This document shows positions 51,373-58,796 of a DNA stretch of 64,000 bases, one piece after another (position 1 is the first letter of the stretch; each line of letters begins with the position of its first letter). A program made the position numbers and the translations under genes. The DNA comes from Mycobacterium sp. AZCC_0083. GTDB lineage: Bacteria > Actinomycetota > Actinomycetes > Mycobacteriales > Mycobacteriaceae. Under the pieces are notes generated by a model that did no database searches, was not told the origin of the DNA, and was given only the letters and a program-made list of their open reading frames with translations. The DNA lies in assembly GCF_014202335.1 (NCBI RefSeq), contig NZ_JACHGP010000027.1, forward strand, positions 1 through 64,000. The letters run 5' to 3'.

Positions 51373-52842
51373 GTGTCGAACGATCCCAACGCCTCCAGCG
51401 CCGATGTCGAGCTGTTGGCTGCCGTCAGGGCGCTGCAGCCGCACGCCCTCGTGCTGCGCGAGTTGGGCGAGTTGTTCGCTGAGGCCGGCCACGAGCTGTA
51501 TCTGGTCGGCGGCAGTGTCCGCGATGCCCTGCTCGACCGGTTGGCCGTTGCCGATCTGGACTTCACCACCGACGCCCGACCGGAACGCGTGCAACGAATC
51601 GTGCGCGGCTGGGCCGACGGGTTGTGGGACACCGGCATCGAGTTCGGCACCATCGGCGCCACCAAGGGCACGCAGCGGGTCGAGATCACGACGTTCCGCG
51701 CCGACAGCTACGACCAGGTGTCGCGAAACCCTCGAGTGCGCTTTGGCGACACCCTCGAAGGCGACCTGGTGCGCCGCGACTTCACCGCCAATGCCATCGC
51801 CGTGCGGATCGACCCGAAGGCACCGGGGGCGCTCGGCGAATTCTGTGATCCCCTAAGCGGTTTGGCGGCGTTGCGGGCAGGCGTACTGGACACGCCTGCG
51901 GCGCCGGAGGTGTCGTTCGGCGACGATCCGCTGCGCATGCTGCGTGCCGCGCGGTTCGTGTCGCAGCTCGGCTTCACCGTTGCGCCGCGCGTCCGCGAGG
52001 CGATGGAGCGGATGGCGTCCGAACTCGGCCGCATCACCGCCGAGCGGGTGGCCGCCGAGCTGGACAAGCTGATGCTGGGCGCCGACCCGCTGGCGGGTAT
52101 CGATCTGATGGTGCAGACCGGCCTCGGTGGGGTGGTGCTGCCCGAGATCGGGGCGATGCAGATGGCCATCGACGAACATCACCAGCACAAGGACGTCTAT
52201 CAGCATTCGCTGACGGTGCTGGCGCAGGCCATCGATTTGGAGACCGATGGCCCCGATCTGGTGTTGCGGTGGGCCGCGTTGCTGCACGACATCGGCAAGC
52301 CCGGCACCCGGCGGCACGAGGCGGACGGCGGAGTGAGCTTCCACCACCACGAGGTGGTCGGCGCGAAGATGACGCGCAAGCGGATGCGGGCGCTGAAGTA
52401 CTCCAAGCAGATGGTCGACGACGTATCCCAGCTGGTCTACCTGCACCTTCGGTTCCACGGCTACGCGGATGCCGATGGGGCCGGCAAGTGGACGGACTCC
52501 GCGGTGCGCCGCTACGTCACCGACGCAGGACCGCTGCTGGACAAGCTGCACAAGCTCGTACGCGCCGACTGCACCACCCGCAACAAGCGGAGGGCCGCGC
52601 GGCTGCAGGCCAACTACGACAGCCTCGAACAACGCATCGCGGAGCTGGCGGCCCAGGAGGACCTGCAGCGGGTCCGGCCCGACCTCGACGGCAACGAGAT
52701 AATGAAGCTGCTCGGCATTCCGGCCGGTCCGGAGGTGGGGCAGGCCTGGCGGTATCTCAAGGAACTGCGGCTGGACCGCGGGCCGCTCGATCACGACGAG
52801 GCCGTCGCCGAACTTCAGAAGTGGTGGAACGCCAGGGGCTAG
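51373..52842 (+). CDS. pcnA: CCA tRNA nucleotidyltransferase PcnA
   Basis: The 489-residue enzyme adds or repairs the CCA end of tRNAs, needed here because the three tRNA genes in the window do not encode CCA. The nucleotidyltransferase domain has LYLVGGSVRDALLDR and DLDFTTDARPE; a later HD domain has RWAALLHDIGKPGTRR. It starts with GTG and is divergent from mutT4 across 112 bp. Confidence 0.95.
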   Translation: MSNDPNASSADVELLAAVRALQPHALVLRELGELFAEAGHELYLVGGSVRDALLDRLAVADLDFTTDARPERVQRIVRGWADGLWDTGIEFGTIGATKGTQRVEITTFRADSYDQVSRNPRVRFGDTLEGDLVRRDFTANAIAVRIDPKAPGALGEFCDPLSGLAALRAGVLDTPAAPEVSFGDDPLRMLRAARFVSQLGFTVAPRVREAMERMASELGRITAERVAAELDKLMLGADPLAGIDLMVQTGLGGVVLPEIGAMQMAIDEHHQHKDVYQHSLTVLAQAIDLETDGPDLVLRWAALLHDIGKPGTRRHEADGGVSFHHHEVVGAKMTRKRMRALKYSKQMVDDVSQLVYLHLRFHGYADADGAGKWTDSAVRRYVTDAGPLLDKLHKLVRADCTTRNKRRAARLQANYDSLEQRIAELAAQEDLQRVRPDLDGNEIMKLLGIPAGPEVGQAWRYLKELRLDRGPLDHDEAVAELQKWWNARG

Positions 52843-52860
52843 AGCCGCGTCCTATTACTC

Positions 52861-53361
52861 GTGGACTATTGCTTGGGCGCCGGGGATGGCACGGCGGCGA
52901 TGTGGACGGCCGAGCCGAATCTGGACTTGGACGGTGACGGCGTCTTCGACGCGATCGGCCTGGACTTCGACGGTGACGGCCTCATCGACGATGCGCTGAC
53001 CGACCTCGACGGCGACGGTGTCGTTGATCACGCCGTCCTCGACCTCGACGACGACGGGCACGCCGAGGCGGCGTTCACCGACGACGGCACGGGGACGTGG
53101 AGCGTCGACGCCAAGGGACGAGGCGGCGAGATGCGCTGGTTCGGGCTGGACGGGGCGGAGACGGTCGGCGGGCCGCAAGTGGACTTCGACGGTGACGGTG
53201 AAGCCGACGACCGGCTGCTCGACACCGATCGGGACGGCCTTGCCGACCGGGCGCTCGTCGGCGACCAGGCGTACGTCGACGCCGACGGTGACGGCCGGTG
53301 GGACGTCCGGCTGGCGGACACCGACGGTGACGGCGCCGCCGATGCGGCCACCCAGCTGTGA
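52861..53361 (+). CDS. DxDGDG-repeat acidic protein (Rv3906c-like)
   Basis: The 166-residue protein carries about eight acidic repeats of the pattern DxDGDGxxD (for example LDLDGDGVFD, LDFDGDGLID, VDFDGDGEAD, VDADGDGRWD), resembling the calcium-binding loops of EF-hand, dockerin or thrombospondin type 3 repeats. There is no signal peptide or transmembrane helix, so it would be cytoplasmic unless exported by another route. It starts with GTG, 18 nt after pcnA, on the same strand. A homologue (Rv3906c) stands at the same place in M. tuberculosis. Function unknown. Confidence 0.8.
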   Translation: MDYCLGAGDGTAAMWTAEPNLDLDGDGVFDAIGLDFDGDGLIDDALTDLDGDGVVDHAVLDLDDDGHAEAAFTDDGTGTWSVDAKGRGGEMRWFGLDGAETVGGPQVDFDGDGEADDRLLDTDRDGLADRALVGDQAYVDADGDGRWDVRLADTDGDGAADAATQL

Positions 53362-54165
53362 CTAACGCCCTGGTCCCGGCGGGCCTGCGAACGCCTGCGC
53401 GATCGTCAGCCACTGTTCTGCATCGGCGCCGTCGGCGGTGACGTCGAGCTCGGCACGCGGCCTGCGCTGCGTGACCAGCATGCAGAAGTCCTCGGCCGAT
53501 CCGCTCACCCGCTGCGGGGCGTCGGCGGGTCCCCACGACCACGTCGTCCCGTCCGGCGCAAGAAGCTCGACGAGGAACGGATCGGCGGGTGCCGCCAGCC
53601 CATTCACCATGTACGCGTAATCCCTTGTCCTGACCCCGATGTGAGCGATCGAGTGCAACCGGTCCGTGGCGGGACGCGACACCCCGAGGGCATCGGCGAC
53701 GTCGAGGCCGTGCGCCCAGGTCTCCATCAGCCGGGCCGTCGCCATCGACGCGGCGCTCATCGGCGGGCCGAACCACGGCAGCTTGCGACCATCGGTCACG
53801 GCGAGGAGTTCGTCGTGCAGCCGGTTCCTGGTGCTTCGCCACTCGGCCAGCAGCTCGGCGGGCGGCATCGCGGAAAGCTCGTCGGCGCCGTCGTCGACGA
53901 ACCCCGTCGGATTCTTCCCGGCGTCGGTGAGCAGCTCGCCGAAGCCGACCTCGTCGGTGACGGCGACGACCGCCACCCGGTCGGTCCACAGCAGATGCGC
54001 GATCTGGTGGGCGACGGTCCACCCCGGCGCGGGGGTGTCGGTGCGCCAGCGCTCAGCAGGCAGGTCGGCGATCAGCGCGTCGAGTTCGTCGCTCTCCGCA
54101 CGAAGATCGGCCACCACCGAGTCCCCGTGTCGCCGCCGGGGCCGCTCCGAAGCCGGACTCTTCAT
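53362..54165 (-). CDS. TIGR03084-type metal-binding protein
   Basis: The 267-residue protein has the maleylpyruvate isomerase-like fold: TPAPGWTVAHQIAHLLWTDRVA at the N-terminus, METWAHGLDVADALGV in the middle, and a later GSAEDFCMLVTQRR block. His residues in these motifs could bind zinc. TIGR03084 proteins are common in actinobacteria with no defined reaction. Its stop abuts that of the DxDGDG-repeat gene, with no gap between them. Confidence 0.85.
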   Translation of the reverse strand: MKSPASERPRRRHGDSVVADLRAESDELDALIADLPAERWRTDTPAPGWTVAHQIAHLLWTDRVAVVAVTDEVGFGELLTDAGKNPTGFVDDGADELSAMPPAELLAEWRSTRNRLHDELLAVTDGRKLPWFGPPMSAASMATARLMETWAHGLDVADALGVSRPATDRLHSIAHIGVRTRDYAYMVNGLAAPADPFLVELLAPDGTTWSWGPADAPQRVSGSAEDFCMLVTQRRPRAELDVTADGADAEQWLTIAQAFAGPPGPGR

Positions 54166-54174
54166 TGCTCTCTC

Positions 54175-55470
54175 CTACTCCTCGTCGCCCTGATCCAGGG
54201 TGGACCGCCTGCCGATCGCCGCATGCGTGAACAGGCCGATGACGTACACCGCGGCACCGGACACCACCAGCGCAGGCGCGTGGCCGTCAGCGGGCATGAC
54301 GGCTGCCGAGGCCGCGATCGCGCCGATGAACGACACCCAGAACAGCGAATCCTGAACCGTGAAGACGTGGCCGCGCAGAGCGTCGTCGACGTCCAACTGC
54401 ATCGCCGAGTCGGCACACAGCTTGACCACCTGACCGGTGGTGCCGAGAAGGAACCCGCACAGCGTCATCAGCGGCAGCTGCAGTCCTGCCGCGCCGAGTT
54501 CGAAGACCGCCGCCAGCCCGAGCGCGGTGTTGGCCGTCGCGAAGCGCCCCCATCGCAGGACCGCGGGCGGGGTGAGGAACGTGGCAACGAACGCCCCGAG
54601 GCCCGTCGCAGCGACGAACAGCACGACGGTGCCGAGCCCTGCGACGTCGCGGACGTCGCTGTGCCGCACGAGCACCAGCACCAGCAACGTATTGATGCCG
54701 AACACGACGCGATGGGCGGCCAGGCCGGACAGCGTGGCGGCGACCGCGGGCACCGCGAGCACGGTCCGGATGCCGTATCCCCAGCCGGTCGCCACGGCGT
54801 AGACCACCGAACCGTGCACGGCCCTTGCGCTGTCGTCGGGGCCAAGCACGTGCGGCTTGAACCGCACCGACAGCCACAACGCGAGTAACACGGGTACGGC
54901 CGCGATGAAGATCACCGAGGCGGCGCCTGCGTCACCGGTGCCGAACAGCCAGCGCGGCAGCAGCATGAAGTTGGCGCCGAGGAACGCGGCTGCCGCACCG
55001 GTCGCGGTGGCCACCGAGTTCATCGTCACCACCTGCTCGCGGGGCACGACGTGCGGTAGCGCGGCGGACAGGCCCGACGACACGAACCGGGTAAAGCCGT
55101 TGACGATCAACGCCCCGCACAGGATCGCCAGTTCGCCGGCGCCCGCGGCAAGCAGGGTGGCAACGCCGATCATCAGCAGCAACCGGACCAGGTTCGCCCC
55201 GATGAGCACCGCTCGGCGGTCCCATCGATCGAGCAACGCACCCGCGAACGGGCCGAGAAGCGAATAGGGCAGGAACAGCACGGCGAAGGCGCCTGCGATG
55301 GCCCACGGCCCCGCGGCGCGCTCGGGATTGAACAGCAGGGCGCCCGCAAGGCCGGCCTGGAACACGCCGTCGCCGAACTGGCTGACGAGGCGCAGCTCGA
55401 GCAGCCGACGAAATTCGGGCAGCGCGCGCACCGACTGCCACAAGGCAATGGGTGCGCGGGATTCGGCCAC
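54175..55470 (-). CDS. MFS-family transporter
   Basis: The 431-residue protein is a 12-helix major-facilitator-type permease. The A-like motif LLGPFAGALLDRWDRRAVLIGANLVRLLL after helix 2 and the internal repetition support this. Substrate is not clear. It starts with GTG (MAESRAPIALWQSV) and ends 10 nt before the TIGR03084-type gene, so they may form an operon. Confidence 0.87.
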   Translation of the reverse strand: MAESRAPIALWQSVRALPEFRRLLELRLVSQFGDGVFQAGLAGALLFNPERAAGPWAIAGAFAVLFLPYSLLGPFAGALLDRWDRRAVLIGANLVRLLLMIGVATLLAAGAGELAILCGALIVNGFTRFVSSGLSAALPHVVPREQVVTMNSVATATGAAAAFLGANFMLLPRWLFGTGDAGAASVIFIAAVPVLLALWLSVRFKPHVLGPDDSARAVHGSVVYAVATGWGYGIRTVLAVPAVAATLSGLAAHRVVFGINTLLVLVLVRHSDVRDVAGLGTVVLFVAATGLGAFVATFLTPPAVLRWGRFATANTALGLAAVFELGAAGLQLPLMTLCGFLLGTTGQVVKLCADSAMQLDVDDALRGHVFTVQDSLFWVSFIGAIAASAAVMPADGHAPALVVSGAAVYVIGLFTHAAIGRRSTLDQGDEE

Positions 55471-55592
55471 GTCAGATCCGATCTTGTCGAACGGTGTTTC
55501 GCCGAGATCGGCAATCCCACCAACACTACAAATATCCCGCCTTGCCGCGCCTGTTCGCCACGTCGGACGGGTGCTGGTGACATGATGGACCG

Positions 55593-56198
55593 GTGGCGCA
55601 TTCAGACGACCCGGAGGATTTCATCGCCCCCTCCGTGCACCGGGTACGTGCGGGAACGCTACTGCTCGCAAACACCGATCTGCTCGAGCCGACGTTCCGG
55701 CGCAGCGTCATCTACGTCGTCGAACACAACGACGGTGGCACCCTCGGCGTGGTCCTGAACCGGCCGAGCGAGACCGCCGTCTACAACGTCCTGCCGCAGT
55801 GGGCGAAGCTGGCCACCAAGCCCAAGACCATGTTCATCGGCGGACCGGTCAAGCGCGACGCCGCGCTGTGCCTGGCCACGCTTCGGGTCGGAATGGACCC
55901 CACCGGCGTGCCGGGCCTGCGGCACGTGCAGGGCCGGATGGTGATGGTGGACCTGGATGCCGAGCCCGACGAGATCGCCCCCATGGTGGAGGGCGTGCGC
56001 GTCTATGCCGGCTACTCCGGCTGGACCATTGGGCAACTCGACGGAGAGATCGAGCGGGACGACTGGATCGTGTTGTCCGCCTTGCCATCCGATGTGCTGG
56101 TGGAGCCGAAGGTGGACTTGTGGTCGCGGGTGTTGCGGCGGCAGCCGTTGCCGCTGTCCATGCTCGCGACGCATCCGATCGACGTCAGCCGGAACTAA
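55593..56198 (+). CDS. YqgE/AlgH (DUF179) family protein
   Basis: The 201-residue protein has the DUF179 core: VRAGTLLLANTDLLEPTFRRSVIYVVEHNDGGTLGVVLNRPSE (in parts), then FIGGPVKRDAALCL and VRVYAGYSGWTIGQLDGEIERDDW. This family (Rv0038) is widespread and its biochemical role is unsettled. The start is a GTG. The gene converges on the SBF-like transporter gene, with a 14-nt overlap. Confidence 0.92.
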   Translation: MAHSDDPEDFIAPSVHRVRAGTLLLANTDLLEPTFRRSVIYVVEHNDGGTLGVVLNRPSETAVYNVLPQWAKLATKPKTMFIGGPVKRDAALCLATLRVGMDPTGVPGLRHVQGRMVMVDLDAEPDEIAPMVEGVRVYAGYSGWTIGQLDGEIERDDWIVLSALPSDVLVEPKVDLWSRVLRRQPLPLSMLATHPIDVSRN

Positions 56199-57174
56199 GC
56201 TCGCCAACCTCCGCGCGCGACATCCGGCTCGCGATCGCCGCGCACGCCAGCAGCTGAATCTGGTGAAAGATGATCAGCGGCAACATGATCAAGCCCGCGG
56301 CGCCTGGCCCGAAGAACACCAGCGCCATCGGCAGCCCCGAGGCCAGACTCTTCTTGGAGCCGCAGAACAGCAGCACCGTCATGTCGGCCCGGTTCAGCCG
56401 GGCCAGCCGGGCGGTCCCGACGGTCAGCGCCAGCATGATCGCCAGGAGCACCACGCATACCGCTGCCACGGCGAGGATCCGCCGCACGCTGACTGCGCTC
56501 CAGATGTGCTCGGTGACGCTGAGCGAGAACGCCGTGTAGACCACCAGCAGGATCGACCCGCGGTCGAATGTCTTGGTGATCACCGGGTGCCTGTCCAACC
56601 AGCCGGACACCAGGGGTCTCAGCAACTGACCGATCACGAACGGCAGCAGGATCTGCAGCACGATGTCAAGCACCGCCGAACCGTCGACGCGTACCCCGCC
56701 GGTAGTTTGCATCAGCAGCACGACGAGCAGCGGCGTCAGCACCACGCCGAGGATGTTCGACAGCGAGGCGCTCACGATCGCGGCGGGCACATTGCCGTGC
56801 GCGATCGAGGTGAAGGCGATCGACGACTGCACCGTCGACGGCACCAGACATAGGAACAGCACCCCGGTGTACAGGGCGGGCGTGAGGACGCCGGGCACCA
56901 GCGCCTTGGCGGCAACGCCGAGCAGCGGGAAGACGACGAACGTGGCGGCCAGCACCAGGAGGTGCAGTCGCCAGTGGCGCAGGCCGTGCCAAGCTTCGGC
57001 AGGCGCGAGCCGGGCGCCGTAGAGCGCGAACAGCAGCCCGATGACGATCTTGGTCGCGACCGACAGCGCGTCGCCGAAGTCGCCGCTCGCGGGGAACACC
57101 GCGGCCAGCGCGACGACGGCTAGCAAGACGATGACGAAGCTGTCGGCGGTTATCCACCGCGTCCACCGCGGCAT
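56185..57174 (-). CDS. Bile acid:sodium symporter-like (SBF-like) membrane protein
   Basis: The 329-residue protein has about ten hydrophobic helices and the SBF-like blocks PSTVQSSIAFTSIAHGNVPAAIVSASLSNILGVVLTPLL and MLPLIIFHQIQLLACAAIASRM (in parts). The family includes YfeH-type transporters of unknown substrate. It follows the Rv0039c-like gene by five bases on the same strand, so they are likely co-transcribed. Confidence 0.88.
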   Translation of the reverse strand: MPRWTRWITADSFVIVLLAVVALAAVFPASGDFGDALSVATKIVIGLLFALYGARLAPAEAWHGLRHWRLHLLVLAATFVVFPLLGVAAKALVPGVLTPALYTGVLFLCLVPSTVQSSIAFTSIAHGNVPAAIVSASLSNILGVVLTPLLVVLLMQTTGGVRVDGSAVLDIVLQILLPFVIGQLLRPLVSGWLDRHPVITKTFDRGSILLVVYTAFSLSVTEHIWSAVSVRRILAVAAVCVVLLAIMLALTVGTARLARLNRADMTVLLFCGSKKSLASGLPMALVFFGPGAAGLIMLPLIIFHQIQLLACAAIASRMSRAEVGELSSG

Positions 57175-57179
57175 GACCG

Positions 57180-57539
57180 TCAGTTGCAGGACAGCGTGCA
57201 GGAGGCGCAGGCGCCGGCGCAGCCGGCAGTGGCCGCATCAGCCTCGCCGGCCTCCTCCTGGCGGGCCACGGCCTTGGCGCTCTGATAGCACCCGGCGGCG
57301 ACGGTGCCGACGGCCCCGACGACGCAGACCACGACGACCAGCAGACCGGTCTGCGGACGGGCCGACAGTGCGACGCTGCCTCCCGCGGCGAGCATGGCCG
57401 CGGCCGCCAACTGCGTGGGGGCGACGGTGCGCAGCACCTGCCGGACCGGATCACCGGATCGCGGCCGGGACAACATCCATAGCCCGAGTCCGGCGGTGAC
57501 GGCGGCGGCGCACAGGCACAGCACCGCGGCGATCAACAT
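57180..57539 (-). CDS. Small membrane protein (Rv0039c-like)
   Basis: The 119-residue protein has about three transmembrane helices (MLIAAVLCLCAAAVTAGLGLW; LAAAAMLAAGGSVALSA; GLLVVVVCVVGAVGTVAAG) and a Cys-rich tail (GCAGACASCTLSCN, four cysteines). It matches the small membrane protein Rv0039c that stands between mtc28 and yqgE in M. tuberculosis. A GTG three codons earlier is an alternative start. Function is unknown. Confidence 0.7.
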   Translation of the reverse strand: MLIAAVLCLCAAAVTAGLGLWMLSRPRSGDPVRQVLRTVAPTQLAAAAMLAAGGSVALSARPQTGLLVVVVCVVGAVGTVAAGCYQSAKAVARQEEAGEADAATAGCAGACASCTLSCN

Positions 57540-57589
57540 GGCCGACACATTACTGGCCCGCCGCACGCGGGGCGGTCTGGGTTCGGCAG

Positions 57590-58546
57590 TTAGCGGGGGA
57601 CCCCGAGCAGTGCGGGCGAGGCGGGCAGGGCAGGAGCAGCGGGCGCCGGTGCAGGTCCGGCGAGCGGCGCACCGGGCACCGGCGGGGCCGCTGCGGTGGG
57701 CGAGCTGACCCTGAATCCGTTGACGACGGCGTCGGTGGCTGCGCCTGCGGCTACCGATACCTGCGCGCTGGTGGTCACCGCCAGCGACACCAGGTAGCGG
57801 TCGGTTCCCGAGGTCGCGATGACGTTGCGCTTCGAGGTGTTCAGCGTCAGATTGTTCTGCCGGTAGGTGCCCTCGATCATCGACGACGGGAAGCCGGCGA
57901 AGTCGGCCATCGACGCGTCGGTGGAACGCCACGCAGGAAGCTGCTGGCTGTCGATCAGACCGTGGCTGATGGCTTCCTTGGGATCGAAGTCGCCAAGCAG
58001 TTTGTACACGATGACCTGGGCGTTCGACGTGTACAGCCCGTCGCCGCCGACGCGGTCCGCGATCACCGCGAAGGCGTCGGGGACGTTGGGGTCGGGCACC
58101 TGGCTCCAGCCGGTCGGCATCGGGAGCACGATGTTGAGCGCCTTGAAGTCCTTGGCGGATTGCGGTTCGAGGCCGACGTTCTTGCTCTTCAGGAAGTCGG
58201 TGATGGTGCCGGAGGCGGCGGGCACGATCGTGGACGGTGCGGCCACGGCCACCGGCGCAGTCGCGACGTTCATGCCTGCGGCAGGCTGGACGCCGGGGGT
58301 GGCGGCCTCGGCGGCCGCGGCGGGTTGGCCGAACGCCCCCTGGATGGGCGCGGATGCCGGTGCGACGGGCGGCACGGTGCCCGCCTGGACGGTGATCGTC
58401 TGTGTGACGGTGGCGGGCGCGGGCAGCGCCGGTTGCGGGAGCGTTGGCTCGGCCGAGGCGGTGGTGCCTGCCAGGCCGACGACGCAGGCCACACCGGCGG
58501 CGAAGCCTCCTACCAGGAGGCCCCAGCGGCGGGCATTCACGAACAT
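57590..58546 (-). CDS. Secreted proline-rich antigen, LpqN/Mtc28 family
   Basis: The 318-residue protein has a signal peptide (GLLVGGFAAGVACVVGLAGTTASA), an Ala/Pro-rich stretch (about 40-110), a folded LpqN/LpqT/Mtc28-type domain (about 115-280: LKSKNVGLEPQSAKDFKALNIVLPMPTGWSQVPDPNVPDAFAVI in parts), and a Pro/Ala-rich tail. It matches the 28-kDa antigen Mtc28 (Rv0040c). The ATG at 58546 is followed by the basic N-region of the signal peptide. It is divergent from leuS. Confidence 0.9.
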   Translation of the reverse strand: MFVNARRWGLLVGGFAAGVACVVGLAGTTASAEPTLPQPALPAPATVTQTITVQAGTVPPVAPASAPIQGAFGQPAAAAEAATPGVQPAAGMNVATAPVAVAAPSTIVPAASGTITDFLKSKNVGLEPQSAKDFKALNIVLPMPTGWSQVPDPNVPDAFAVIADRVGGDGLYTSNAQVIVYKLLGDFDPKEAISHGLIDSQQLPAWRSTDASMADFAGFPSSMIEGTYRQNNLTLNTSKRNVIATSGTDRYLVSLAVTTSAQVSVAAGAATDAVVNGFRVSSPTAAAPPVPGAPLAGPAPAPAAPALPASPALLGVPR

Positions 58547-58796
58547 GTGACGTGGTCCTTCCGGAAAACGATCTGGCCCAACCAAGGCGGGATGCCCGAG
58601 GTCAGGCGCCGACTGTAACCACGGCCGGGGGCCCGCGAACAGGGCTGGAATCGACTCGCAACCATGCGCAGACCGCACTGCAACGGAACCGAGATCAAGC
58701 TGTTGCAGGAGCCTCTTGGAGCGACCGCGAACTGGCGTGAGCTGGGCCACATGGCGCGCCGTCAGAGCTGCACACACCGTTGACTACCCTGTTCAC

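Noticed and set aside
57141..57160. TTATCCACC near the SBF gene start as a DnaA box
   Set aside because: It has one mismatch, lies in coding sequence and is far from the origin; chance is sufficient.
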